Positions 25,357-34,117 of a stretch of 64,000 nt of DNA are shown in pieces (position 1 is the stretch's first letter; the number at the start of each line of letters is the position of its first letter). A program made the position numbers and the translations under genes. The notes under the pieces are model-generated. The model was not told where the DNA came from. It ran no database searches and worked only from the letters and a program-made list of their open reading frames with translations. The DNA lies in the NCBI RefSeq assembly GCF_003002875.1, contig NZ_PVTH01000013.1, positions 1 through 64,000 on the forward strand, given 5' to 3'. Source of the DNA: Arcticibacter pallidicorallinus (GTDB lineage: Bacteria; Bacteroidota; Bacteroidia; Sphingobacteriales; Sphingobacteriaceae).

Positions 25357-26128
25357 GATCTCTTAGGTAAAACAAACCAGGCAAGGTAATTCCTTCAGCA
25401 GTTAACAGATTAGAATAAGCAACTGGCTCTATTTTGTACTGGCTCAATATATTGTCAAAGCTTGTTGGTATCCTTTCAAAATACATGAATGTTTCAGGGC
25501 CTGGTTTTAGTTCGAACGGATTATATTCCTCCTCAACCGGTTCATTTAAATTGTGTTTGACAATAAAGCTCTTTCTGAAGGAGCCTGCAAATTCCTTTCC
25601 TGCAGAAGTTCTATTTATCCTTTCAAATTCATACTGCCTGAAACTATTCTCCCCCTCTTTGTCAATCCATGAAGCCTGATATTCGTTCTTACCTAGATAC
25701 GGAATATATTCTGCATTGCCATCCTGTAGATATCCATACAACTTCTTGTGCTCTAGCTCCTGAATGTTTAATAGCAGATAACACCTATACGCCGGCTTAA
25801 TAAGCATACTTTCCTCTATCAGCAAATTTCCATCCTGGTTAGCGTAACCAACCGTATTGGTATATTTTACTGAGGTCCTTTGAAAATTCCCTTTTTCGGT
25901 CCCGAGCGGTTCTATGCCTATGAGCAAATCCTTTAGTTTTTGATAGTATTCGGGCATCTCGCCCTTTTTTTCATACCCCTTTAATCCGATGATTGCTCCT
26001 AAGACTCCTAACAAGGCTGGTTTATGCAACAAATTATAAGAAAGGAGTAAGCCATCATTATAATCAGGTTTCTTAAAAAAGCCAAAATCTGCCCGCAAAT
26101 CAAACGAGACTAATTTTTGCGAATCCAT
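25331..26128 (-). CDS. cas5: Cascade subunit Cas5 (type I-B)
   Basis: A 265-residue Cas5. The N-terminal RAMP strand FDLRADFGFFKKPDYNDGLLLSYNLLHKPALLGVLGAIIGLKG is typical of type I-B Cas5, including the Gly-rich turn. Cas5 caps the crRNA 5' handle and contacts Cas8 in Cascade. It begins 1 nt after the cas7 stop codon and overlaps cas3, so the three genes are probably translationally coupled. Confidence 0.93.
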   Translation of the reverse strand: MDSQKLVSFDLRADFGFFKKPDYNDGLLLSYNLLHKPALLGVLGAIIGLKGYEKKGEMPEYYQKLKDLLIGIEPLGTEKGNFQRTSVKYTNTVGYANQDGNLLIEESMLIKPAYRCYLLLNIQELEHKKLYGYLQDGNAEYIPYLGKNEYQASWIDKEGENSFRQYEFERINRTSAGKEFAGSFRKSFIVKHNLNEPVEEEYNPFELKPGPETFMYFERIPTSFDNILSQYKIEPVAYSNLLTAEGITLPGLFYLRDLDKYVQLL

Positions 26129-26129
26129 T

Positions 26130-27062
26130 TTAATTCAAGTCAAAGATAATACTTCCTTCAGGACGATTAATTACGCTTGTTGCAGCCTCATTGAGATAGA
26201 TCTCAATAGTCTTGATCTCCTTTTTGATGTTTTCTTTTGATAGAATAGCGGCTATTTTACTCAGGTCGACTTCTTTGTTTTCATTCACAGAAATCAGGTC
26301 CACGAAAGATGGCAAAACCAATTTAGAACCTTTGTTTAGCTCCACCCAAAGCAGCAATTCATTTTCAACTCCTGCTTTCGACGATGAATCGTAAAACGTT
26401 GCTCCATTGCGCAAAGCTTCTTTCAGCTTGCTAATATCATCATTTGTTAAACCTTCATTACCCACCGCTTTGTTCATATCCTCCAGATTTCGTGGATTAA
26501 CTGAAAGGTGATGAACATAATGCCCTTCCTTCAATTTAAACTGTGTTCCCAGTGTCGTTTGCATAGAATCAGTGCTCTTCTCATTTGAGTTTCTGAAAGG
26601 AGAAGATATCTGCTCGGAATAAATGACGTTCTCGACAAATTTGTTTACACCATGAGTAAACTGAACCGTGCCATGCAATGAAAGATTTGCTCCCTCTTCG
26701 GCAAATGTCCCTCCGAATAGTCTCACATCAATGCATTTTAAAAGGTTTTCGAGCACTATTTTCCTAGCCTTAACAGGTTCCTTTTTATCCACCTTGGGAA
26801 ATTCGCCAAAGTTCTTTACATATGTTTCTTTCAAACTTCTTGGCTGCATCTCATCACTAATGCTTTTGAAATAAAATACTTTTTCTGAAGGATATTGTTT
26901 AACTAGGTAGTTACGGACCGTATATTTTAACGCTTTGTCTGTAGCATAAACGGTTCCGTCAGATAAAGTACGCGGCTGATGGGTGAAGTCCGCATTGTAG
27001 TTAGCATTGATGGCTTTTACAATTACACAGCCAAATACACGATTGTTAAATGGATTGCTCAT
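26130..27062 (-). CDS. cas7: Cascade backbone subunit Cas7 (Csh2-type)
   Basis: A 310-residue Cas7. The start NNRVFGCVIVKAINANYNADFTHQPRTL and the middle LKCIDVRLFGGTFAEEG-NLSLHGTVQFTHG are the hallmarks of the Cst2/DevR/Csh2 group that forms the crRNA-binding backbone of type I-B Cascade, several copies per complex. It lies 18 nt after cas8b and 1 nt before cas5. Confidence 0.95.
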   Translation of the reverse strand: MSNPFNNRVFGCVIVKAINANYNADFTHQPRTLSDGTVYATDKALKYTVRNYLVKQYPSEKVFYFKSISDEMQPRSLKETYVKNFGEFPKVDKKEPVKARKIVLENLLKCIDVRLFGGTFAEEGANLSLHGTVQFTHGVNKFVENVIYSEQISSPFRNSNEKSTDSMQTTLGTQFKLKEGHYVHHLSVNPRNLEDMNKAVGNEGLTNDDISKLKEALRNGATFYDSSSKAGVENELLLWVELNKGSKLVLPSFVDLISVNENKEVDLSKIAAILSKENIKKEIKTIEIYLNEAATSVINRPEGSIIFDLN

Positions 27063-27080
27063 GAGTGATGGGTTTTAGGG

Positions 27081-27485
27081 TTATTCTTCTGTTGTTTCTG
27101 ATTGTTGTTCGTCGTCTTTCTTATTCCCAAAAAGCTGATTGTCAGAGAAGAATCCAGCAAGTATCGTTGGAATAAAATCCCGCAAATTTGCTTTGGTTTC
27201 ATAGTCCATAATTTCCGCAAATGGCGTTCTGAAGTTTTTCGAGAAAACTTCATGCTTGTAGAGATCAAATAATCTGGCTACTGCTTTGTTCATTTCTTGT
27301 GATTTCACCTGTTGCAGAAAAGCTTCAAGCCGTTGATAACTTCTGTCGGCTGTTCTACTTTTAGAAAAGAGGTAATAGACAACCTGTCCGATTGTAAAAG
27401 CATACTCGTCATCAGTTGTTATCCCTGCCTGACTTTGTGTGAGTTGCTGCATAAATGCCCGATGGGCTTGTAGTTTACTCGCCAT
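27081..27485 (-). CDS. Candidate internal Cas11b small subunit within cas8b
   Basis: In the cas8b frame an ATG at 27485 (MASKLQAH) opens 134 residues that end at the cas8b stop. Type I-B, I-C and I-D systems are known to produce Cas11 by internal initiation in the large-subunit gene, and no separate cas11 is present in this operon. I see no strong ribosome-binding site before this ATG, so this is inference. Confidence 0.35.
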   Translation of the reverse strand: MASKLQAHRAFMQQLTQSQAGITTDDEYAFTIGQVVYYLFSKSRTADRSYQRLEAFLQQVKSQEMNKAVARLFDLYKHEVFSKNFRTPFAEIMDYETKANLRDFIPTILAGFFSDNQLFGNKKDDEQQSETTEE

Positions 27486-28952
27486 AGTAATATTGGGGTC
27501 TATATGTTTTTGGTTGAATTTTTCAGAAAGGCTGAACCATATATTGAGCTTTTGCCTGATATTAAGATTCTGGGAATGCTGATTGCCTTTGACCTCGTCC
27601 AGGCGAATATCGTCTAATACAACAGTCTGCATCAGACTATCGAAAACTTCAGCAGAGATAGCCTGCCGTTTTGATTTATAAATAAAATCATAGAACGCCT
27701 TTCGATGTGTCATTACCATCAGGTAAGTGTTGGCCGACTTACAGTATTTAGAATCTATTTCACCAAAGTATTTCCGTTGAAAATCACCGCTCTTCGTTTT
27801 CGTTATCAAAGCGTTATTCAGAACGGGAATAAGAACATGATATTCAAGATCAAAAACATTTTCTAAAGAACGGCGGTACTGAGCATTGAATAAATCTTCA
27901 ATGACCCAGTTTTCATTATCTCGTCCTTTTAATTCGTAGTCAAACTTGCTTACAAAATCAAAGTCTTTAATCTCTCCTTGTTGATAAAAGAGTAAATAAT
28001 AATTCTCAAACTCCCGCTTATGGTCGCTATAAAGCGTTTCAATAATTTGTTTATAACTAATCTTTTCGCCATCGTCTGCGTTTTTTTTGAATAAGGCGAT
28101 AGACTTACCCTTTAATTCATCATCGTAGATGAAGAGAGGAAGGGGCCTTGGCAGTATCCCCTTGCCTAATAAAGCCTTGAATTCAAATAAGGCTCTTGCT
28201 TCTCCTGATGTAATTCTTCCCGCAATATCAAAAGTTGCTGTTTGATGTAACAAAAACGGTTTTTTTGTTGGGAACCCATTAAAGAAATCGCTGGTGCCGT
28301 ATTTTACTTCATCAATGATTTCATCATACTCATTCGTATTAAAAAGCTTATCTGCCAGATACTTTGAATTCGCTTTTTCATAACTTTCAATTGGTTCATC
28401 CAGATAAAAAATTACATAATCGCTGTCCTTCAGTTCTGCATACTCGGGTATCCGATCAAGCCACTGATGAAAGTTCTGTTCTCCGTTTAAAGCCTGTTTA
28501 AAAATCTCCAACCGCTGCCTTTGATTTTCATCGTCGAGCAAGTCAAAGCCTTTGTTGAAATATGCCGAAATGCGCTCATAAACCTGCGACTTGTTGTCTT
28601 TCTTATTTAAGAGATATTTTTCTCCATTTATCAGATTCTCCCTCTTTAGAGCAATGCTGTAAGGTGAACAGGAGTGAATCGCTTTAACTGGCAGATCAAA
28701 ACACTTATTTGTGTTAACACACCAGGTTAGAGTAGTTAAGGTTGCAAAGTACTGAAGGAGCTTTACCTTTTCAGGTTCCTGATCTTTCTTTCGCGTAAAG
28801 GCCCAGCCGATCAATGAATTCTCATCTGAGAAGACCCTTTCATCCTCTTTCTGAATCCGTAAGAGAATGTGCAAACCTTCCTTCGGTTTCAGGCCCAACG
28901 TCTTAAAATCAGTATCGAGCGTGTCAATGAATTGAGCGATTTCTTTTATCAT
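27081..28952 (-). CDS. cas8b: Cascade large subunit Cas8b (Csh1/TM1802-type)
   Basis: A 623-residue protein in the position of the large subunit. It fits the Csh1/TM1802 family by length, by gene order and by blocks such as LGLKPKEGLHILLRI and GKGILPRPLPLFIYDDEL. Cas8 reads the PAM and starts R-loop formation. Family members are very divergent, so the call rests partly on context. The last about 134 residues (from an internal ATG at 27485) are helical and could be made separately as the small subunit Cas11. It follows cas6 by 27 nt. Confidence 0.88.
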   Translation of the reverse strand: MIKEIAQFIDTLDTDFKTLGLKPKEGLHILLRIQKEDERVFSDENSLIGWAFTRKKDQEPEKVKLLQYFATLTTLTWCVNTNKCFDLPVKAIHSCSPYSIALKRENLINGEKYLLNKKDNKSQVYERISAYFNKGFDLLDDENQRQRLEIFKQALNGEQNFHQWLDRIPEYAELKDSDYVIFYLDEPIESYEKANSKYLADKLFNTNEYDEIIDEVKYGTSDFFNGFPTKKPFLLHQTATFDIAGRITSGEARALFEFKALLGKGILPRPLPLFIYDDELKGKSIALFKKNADDGEKISYKQIIETLYSDHKREFENYYLLFYQQGEIKDFDFVSKFDYELKGRDNENWVIEDLFNAQYRRSLENVFDLEYHVLIPVLNNALITKTKSGDFQRKYFGEIDSKYCKSANTYLMVMTHRKAFYDFIYKSKRQAISAEVFDSLMQTVVLDDIRLDEVKGNQHSQNLNIRQKLNIWFSLSEKFNQKHIDPNITMASKLQAHRAFMQQLTQSQAGITTDDEYAFTIGQVVYYLFSKSRTADRSYQRLEAFLQQVKSQEMNKAVARLFDLYKHEVFSKNFRTPFAEIMDYETKANLRDFIPTILAGFFSDNQLFGNKKDDEQQSETTEE

Positions 28953-28979
28953 GTGATACGTTTTAGGTTTATAATCTCA

Positions 28980-29768
28980 TTAGCTATTCTTTACTTCCAC
29001 ACTCCCAAATCCCATCCCATTCAACATTCCCAATCCACAATCCATCAGGATATTAATCACCTTCCCCGTCCCCTTTACCACCAGTTCAAAGCCATAAAAC
29101 CCGCGTACCTTACTCTCTTCTTGCGTATTCTCCTTAATGGTAACTAATCGTGATCTTAATCTATCTGGAAAGAGATTCAAGCCGACTTCCAACCTATCTG
29201 AAGTTGGATCGCCGCCGATGGCCCGGATCTTCTCCCTTAAATTATTCTTCAGGAGCGGAATGAAATTCGCGTCTAATGGAGACAGGTAATTATAATACCC
29301 CCGTTCATTTTTCTCGCCAACTACTAATGGTGATATGGGCTTTAGTATGACAGTATGTAAAGAATCGTCAATGGGAGTAGGATTCGGCAGTAAAGAGACC
29401 TGCTGAACAACGAACCTCGCCGTCGCCCCGACGCCGCCAATGGAGACTTCCTGATTGATAAAAACGCCTTTAATCAGATGCTCGGCAAACTTCGGCATAT
29501 AGCAGCTAAGCTGGAAACTAAGTTCCTTGCTTTGCAGTCTGAGCGAATTATGTTCTATGCAAAAGTCCCCTTTTAAGTTAGAATAGGTGAATAGTTTGAA
29601 ATGCTTATTGCTTTCGATCTGGCTATATCCTCTTTCATGTAAAAAGCTGGCGTATTGCTCATCAGCTAAAGCCAGCTTTTTATAAATTACTCCTGAAAGT
29701 GCATACTGATAGGAGTAAGGCAGGAACGTTTTGCCCGGATTAGGAGATAAGGTAATTAGGAAACGCAT
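28980..29768 (-). CDS. cas6: CRISPR RNA endonuclease Cas6
   Basis: A 262-residue Cas6. The probable general-base His44 lies in FLHERGY near the end of the first RAMP domain, and the C-terminal glycine-rich loop GLGMLNGMGFGSVEV is the classic signature of the family. It cuts the array transcript within each repeat, leaving the ATTGAAAT handle. It is the first gene of the cas operon; a weak promoter candidate (CAAGTATA on the plus strand, 29831-29838) lies 60 nt upstream. Confidence 0.95.
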   Translation of the reverse strand: MRFLITLSPNPGKTFLPYSYQYALSGVIYKKLALADEQYASFLHERGYSQIESNKHFKLFTYSNLKGDFCIEHNSLRLQSKELSFQLSCYMPKFAEHLIKGVFINQEVSIGGVGATARFVVQQVSLLPNPTPIDDSLHTVILKPISPLVVGEKNERGYYNYLSPLDANFIPLLKNNLREKIRAIGGDPTSDRLEVGLNLFPDRLRSRLVTIKENTQEESKVRGFYGFELVVKGTGKVINILMDCGLGMLNGMGFGSVEVKNS

Positions 29769-29972
29769 AAGGTTTATAAAAAGGCAATATAGAGGTTATA
29801 TATAACTAAACAAAAAGGCTTTCCGGAATTCAAGTATAAATTTCTAAGGGGGCAAGGGTTTGCTAAACCCAAGGTTACGAGTAAGAGAAACTTGAATAAT
29901 TGGCTCGATATAAAAAGAAAAAAGCCTGCAAATTGAAAGATTTGCAGGCTTTTTTCTTTTTATAAAATTCAG
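29769..29972. other. Upstream region of the cas operon
   Basis: Holds the presumed cas promoter and the tRNA terminator. On the minus strand TATACTTG (29838-29831) is one mismatch from TAnnTTTG. A GGGTTT/AAACCC hairpin-like motif lies just before it (29860-29875). Neither is strong. Confidence 0.4.
29913..29960. terminator. Terminator after tRNA-Ser
   Basis: AGCCTGCAAA and TTTGCAGGCT form a 10-bp stem around TTGAAAGA, with a long A-tract on the left and T-tract on the right. It can stop both the leftward tRNA transcript and anything coming from the other side. Confidence 0.85.
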
Positions 29973-30060
29973 CGGAGAGGGAGGGATTCGAACCCTCGAT
30001 ACCCTTTTGAGGTATACACACTTTCCAGGCGTGCTCTTTCGACCACTCAGACACCTCTCC
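29973..30060 (-). tRNA. tRNA-Ser (anticodon GGA)
   Basis: The minus strand folds as an 88-nt cloverleaf. GGAGAGG at the 5' end pairs with CCTCTCC at the 3' end; the anticodon loop reads CTGGAAA, giving GGA. A long variable arm and the T-loop GGTTCGAATCC follow. The long variable arm and the anticodon both say serine (UCC/UCU codons). CCA is not encoded. It borders the CRISPR locus. Confidence 0.95.
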
Positions 30061-30072
30061 TTTAGTGGGACG

Positions 30073-30104
30073 CAAAACTAAGAATTTCTATCAGAACTAC
30101 CCAA
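30073..30104 (-). promoter_or_regulatory. Promoter of tRNA-Ser
   Basis: Minus-strand TAGTTTTG (30080-30073) matches TAnnTTTG, with TTG (30104-30102) 21 nt upstream. RNA would start a few nt before the tRNA 5' end at 30060. Confidence 0.65.
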
Positions 30105-30121
30105 GCTTTGCAAAATAAATC

Positions 30122-31168
30122 TTAAAATACCGTTTTAGACGCTACAGGCGACGATTTGCTCAACTCCCCACGCAAATTAGTTTCCAACAAGTGAGTGATT
30201 CGCTCGGCAGTAAAGCCCCGTCCCAACAGGAACATCAGCTTCGTAACCGCAGCTTCGTAACTCATATCAAAGCCACTTGCAACACCCATATCCTTCAGCG
30301 GGCGACTGGTTTCATATCTTCCCAGTTCCACCGTTCCGACCTTACATTGCGAAATGTCCAGAATAACCTTTCCATTATCAATAGCCGACTGCAGGCAGTT
30401 CAGGAACCATTCATCCGTAGAAGTATTGCCAGCACCAAAGGTTTCCAGGATAATCGCACTCGTTGCCGAATTTACAATCGCTTTGACTGTCTCCTGACTG
30501 ATACCTGGATACAATTTCAATACAGCAATGGAGTTATTCAGCTTCTTATGTACCCTAAAGATACACTCATCACATTTGCGTATGCTCGAATCATTATATC
30601 GTAGATGAACGCCAGCCTCTGCAAGCACAGGGTAATTAGGCGACCTGAAAGCTTCAAATTTCGCTGAGTTATATTTAAAAGCCCGGTTTCCCCTGAAAAG
30701 CTGAAAGTCGAAATAGATACAAACCTCCGGCACACGTGCCTTGCCATTCTGCTTCGCAGAAGCGATCTCAAGAGCCGTTATCAGGTTTTCCTTGGCGTCT
30801 GTACGAATCTCCCCTATTGGGAGCTGAGAACCCGTGAAAATTACCGGCTTATTTAAACCCTCCAACATGAAGCTCAAGGCAGAAGCCGTAAACGCCATCG
30901 TGTCAGATCCATGAAGAACTACAAAGCCGTCATACAAAGCGTAATTGCGCTCTATAATATCCGCAAGCTCTATCCAGACCTCCGGTGTCATGTTCGAAGA
31001 GTCAATGATCTCAGCGAAAGAGTGAACCGTTATCTCATAATTCAGACGCCTTAATTCCGGAACATTTTCAGTAATTAAATTGAAGTCAAGAGGCATTAAC
31101 GTACCCGTAACCTTGTCCTGAACCATGCCTATGGTTCCCCCGGTATAAATAATGAGTACCTTTGTCAT
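30122..31168 (-). CDS. ansA: Type I L-asparaginase
   Basis: A 348-residue asparaginase with both active-site loops: TGGTIG (9-14, first catalytic Thr) and HGSDTMAFTASAL (Thr90, with Asp89). The block PVIFTGSQLPIGEIRTDAKENLI is also characteristic. No signal peptide, so a cytosolic type I enzyme that converts asparagine to aspartate and ammonia. It follows tatD by 50 nt on the same strand and is probably co-transcribed with it. Confidence 0.92.
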   Translation of the reverse strand: MTKVLIIYTGGTIGMVQDKVTGTLMPLDFNLITENVPELRRLNYEITVHSFAEIIDSSNMTPEVWIELADIIERNYALYDGFVVLHGSDTMAFTASALSFMLEGLNKPVIFTGSQLPIGEIRTDAKENLITALEIASAKQNGKARVPEVCIYFDFQLFRGNRAFKYNSAKFEAFRSPNYPVLAEAGVHLRYNDSSIRKCDECIFRVHKKLNNSIAVLKLYPGISQETVKAIVNSATSAIILETFGAGNTSTDEWFLNCLQSAIDNGKVILDISQCKVGTVELGRYETSRPLKDMGVASGFDMSYEAAVTKLMFLLGRGFTAERITHLLETNLRGELSKSSPVASKTVF

Positions 31169-31218
31169 CCTAGCTCAGCTCTGTATTTTTTGTTAAAGAT
31201 AAAAAAGGAATGCATTTA

Positions 31219-31983
31219 TCATATACCAAATATTCTTTTTGAATTTTCAGTGGTGACAGCAGCGACCTCTTCGATCCGCAAATTTTTAATCGCAGCAACC
31301 TTTGCAGCGATGTACGGCAAATAGCTACTTTCGTTCGTTTTACCTCTGAAAGGAACCGGTGCCAAGTATGGAGAATCAGTCTCCAGAACAATATGACGCA
31401 GATCAATCTCTTGCACCACCTTATCGAGTCCCGAATTCTTATAGGTCAGTACTCCGCCAATCCCCAGATAAAAGCCTAGCTCCAGTATACGATGTGCCTG
31501 CTCCAGAGTTCCCGAAAAACAATGGAATATGCCCCTCAGCTTTTCGTCTTTTTCTTCAAGCAAAATTTGATAGACTTCATCAAAGGCTTCCCGGCAGTGT
31601 ATCACAATAGGCAGATCCAGCTCCTTTGCCCAACGAATCTGCTTCCGGAAAGCATCCTGCTGTTGAACAAGTGTCGTTTTCTCCCAATAGAGATCAATGC
31701 CAATCTCGCCGATCGCCACCACAGAAGGCAGCACACTGTTTTGAAGGAGCTTTAGCTCCTCCAGGTAATTCTCTTTGACATTACATGGGTGAAGTCCGAT
31801 CATAGGGAAACAATGATCAGGATATTCATTTGTTAAGCCAGCCACCAGTTCCAGTGACTCGCTGTCCACATTAGGCAGGAAAAGCCTCGTTACATCATTC
31901 TCAAAGCACCGATTCATTAACAGCTTACGGCTTTCCGTATCCGTTTCGTAGTAAAGGTGCGTATGCGTGTCCGTAAAAATCAT
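31219..31983 (-). CDS. tatD: TatD-family metal-dependent DNase
   Basis: A 254-residue TIM-barrel hydrolase. It has the metal motif DTHTHLY at the start, GEIGIDLYW, IVIHCREAFDEV, FHCFSG and the closing LETDSPYLAP. Members act as metal-dependent 3'-5' exonucleases on DNA and RNA. The first gene of a pair with ansA. A box GATATTTG (31996-31989) ends only about 6 nt before the ATG, so the leader may be very short. Confidence 0.93.
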   Translation of the reverse strand: MIFTDTHTHLYYETDTESRKLLMNRCFENDVTRLFLPNVDSESLELVAGLTNEYPDHCFPMIGLHPCNVKENYLEELKLLQNSVLPSVVAIGEIGIDLYWEKTTLVQQQDAFRKQIRWAKELDLPIVIHCREAFDEVYQILLEEKDEKLRGIFHCFSGTLEQAHRILELGFYLGIGGVLTYKNSGLDKVVQEIDLRHIVLETDSPYLAPVPFRGKTNESSYLPYIAAKVAAIKNLRIEEVAAVTTENSKRIFGI

Positions 31984-32009
31984 TAATGCAAATATCGTTC
32001 ATTAGAAAC

Positions 32010-32044
32010 AAAAAAGCCGCTTCAGTAAACTGAAACGGCTTCTT
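32010..32044. terminator. Terminator between dnaK and tatD
   Basis: AAGCCG-TTCAG pairs with CTGAA-CGGCTT (one mismatch) around TAAA; leftward it ends in a T-run of the plus-strand AAAAA. It follows dnaK (stop 32063). Confidence 0.75.
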
Positions 32045-32062
32045 AATGACATTATTATTGTA

Positions 32063-33973
32063 TTACTTAACTTCTTCGAAGTCAACATCGGTAACTGTAT
32101 CACCGCTGTTGCCTGCGTTTCCGCCAGTTGCTCCGGCACCTGGATTAGCAGCACCCTGTGCTCCCGGATCCTGAGTACCTTTGTACATATCTTCAGAAGC
32201 AGCAGTCCATGCAGTCTGCAATTCTTCCTGAGCTACATCGATATCAGCGAAGTTTTTAGCTGCATAAGCATCTTTCAATTTAGCCAGTGCAGTCTCGATA
32301 GGAGCTTTCTTCTCAGCAGGAACTTTATCACCGTATTCTTTCAACTGCTTTTCAGTTGAGAAGATCAGTGCATCAGCTGAGTTCAGCTTATCGATTTCTT
32401 CTTTCGCTTTTTTGTCAGATTCAGCATTTGCTTCTGCCTCTTCCTTCATCTTCTTGATTTCTTCGTCTGTCAGACCAGAAGAAGCCTCAATACGGATCTT
32501 CTGCTCTTTACCAGTTGCCTTGTCTTTAGCAGACACGTGCAGGATACCGTTTGCATCAATATCAAAAGTTACTTCGATCTGAGGCACACCACGAGGTGCT
32601 GGTGGAATTCCATCTAAGTGGAAACGACCAATTGTACGGTTCTGGTTAGCCATCGGACGCTCACCCTGAAGGATGTGGATCTCTACTGAAGGCTGGTTAT
32701 CAGAAGCGGTAGAGAAAGTCTCTGACTTCTTGCTAGGGATAGTTGTGTTAGACTCAATTAATTTCGTCATCACACCACCCATTGTTTCAATACCTAATGA
32801 AAGTGGAGTAACATCAAGAAGCAATACATCTTTCACTTCTCCTGTCAATACACCACCCTGGATAGCAGCACCAATTGCCACAACCTCATCCGGATTAACA
32901 CCTTTAGAAGGCTCTTTTCCAAAGAAAGCTTTAACAGCATCCACAATAGCAGGGATACGTGTAGAACCACCTACCAGGATGATCTCATCGATATCCGAAG
33001 TAGACAATCCAGCGTTCTTTAAAGCTGAACGGCAAGGATCAATAGTACGTTTGATCAGGCTATCTGCCAATTGCTCAAATTTCGCACGGCTTAATGTACG
33101 AACCAAGTGCTTAGGACCACTTTGGTCAGCTGTGATATATGGAAGGTTTACTTCAGTCTGAGTTGAACTTGAAAGCTCAATTTTCGCTTTCTCAGCAGCT
33201 TCCTTCAAACGCTGAAGAGCCATAGGATCTTTTGCAAGGTCCATTCCGTTCTCCGCTTTGAATTCTGCAGCTAACCAGTCAATGATCACCTGATCGAAGT
33301 CATCACCACCCAGGTGAGTATCACCGTCAGTTGATTTCACTTCAAACACACCGTCACCTAACTCCAGGATAGAAACGTCATGTGTACCACCACCGCAGTC
33401 AAATACCGCGATCTTCATATCCTTATGAGCCTTATCCAAACCGTACGCTAAAGCAGCAGCAGTTGGCTCATTGATAATTCTCTTAACGGTAAGACCAGCA
33501 ATTTCACCGGCTTCTTTCGTAGCCTGACGCTGAGCATCATTAAAGTAAGCAGGAACAGTGATAACTGCTTCTGTAACCTCATGACCTAAGAAATCTTCAG
33601 CAGTCTTCTTCATTTTCTGAAGAACCATTGCAGAAATCTCCTGAGGAGTATATTTACGACCGTCGATATCAACACGCGGAGTGTTGTTATCGCCTTTCAC
33701 TACTGCATACGGCACACGCTCTAATTCACGGGACACTTCATTGAAGCCATTTCCCATGAAACGCTTGATCGAATAGATCGTTTTTGTAGGGTTCGTGATA
33801 GCCTGACGCTTTGCAGGATCTCCAACCTTACGCTCTCCGTTTTCAACAAACGCCACAATCGATGGTGTTGTGCGTTTTCCCTCGCTGTTGGCTATAACTA
33901 CAGGCTCATTACCTTCCATTACGGCAACGCAAGAGTTTGTTGTTCCTAAGTCGATACCAATAATCTTTGACAT
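32063..33973 (-). CDS. dnaK: Molecular chaperone DnaK (Hsp70)
   Basis: A 636-residue Hsp70 with the ATPase signatures [28 protein letters not shown] and [13 protein letters not shown], the substrate-binding domain ([17 protein letters not shown]) and a C-terminal lid ending in the Gly-rich [23 protein letters not shown]. Note DCGGGTHD where many DnaK have DLGGGTFD. It stands without dnaJ or grpE beside it. The upstream region carries a candidate -24/-12 element (34019-34035). Confidence 0.98.
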   Translation of the reverse strand: MSKIIGIDLGTTNSCVAVMEGNEPVVIANSEGKRTTPSIVAFVENGERKVGDPAKRQAITNPTKTIYSIKRFMGNGFNEVSRELERVPYAVVKGDNNTPRVDIDGRKYTPQEISAMVLQKMKKTAEDFLGHEVTEAVITVPAYFNDAQRQATKEAGEIAGLTVKRIINEPTAAALAYGLDKAHKDMKIAVFDCGGGTHDVSILELGDGVFEVKSTDGDTHLGGDDFDQVIIDWLAAEFKAENGMDLAKDPMALQRLKEAAEKAKIELSSSTQTEVNLPYITADQSGPKHLVRTLSRAKFEQLADSLIKRTIDPCRSALKNAGLSTSDIDEIILVGGSTRIPAIVDAVKAFFGKEPSKGVNPDEVVAIGAAIQGGVLTGEVKDVLLLDVTPLSLGIETMGGVMTKLIESNTTIPSKKSETFSTASDNQPSVEIHILQGERPMANQNRTIGRFHLDGIPPAPRGVPQIEVTFDIDANGILHVSAKDKATGKEQKIRIEASSGLTDEEIKKMKEEAEANAESDKKAKEEIDKLNSADALIFSTEKQLKEYGDKVPAEKKAPIETALAKLKDAYAAKNFADIDVAQEELQTAWTAASEDMYKGTQDPGAQGAANPGAGATGGNAGNSGDTVTDVDFEEVK

Positions 33974-34018
33974 ATTATATTCGCTATTAAATTCTTTAAA
34001 ATCAATACAACCTTACTT

Positions 34019-34035
34019 ATCAATGCTTATGCCAA
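34019..34035 (-). promoter_or_regulatory. Candidate sigma-54-like element before dnaK
   Basis: On the minus strand TTGGCATAAGCATTGAT keeps the GG of the -24 box and a TTG at the -12 distance, but the -12 GC is GA. It lies 46 nt before the dnaK ATG, with no TAnnTTTG match nearby. Confidence 0.35.
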
Positions 34036-34117
34036 GCTTTTAATCAACCACTTTGTCATAGCCCACAGGCATCAAAGCAGTAAAGATTTGGCGACAAATG
34101 ACAAGTTGACAGAAGTA

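Noticed and set aside
29875-30075. Open frame across tRNA-Ser and its terminator
   Set aside because: It overlaps a complete cloverleaf and a terminator stem; coding there is implausible.
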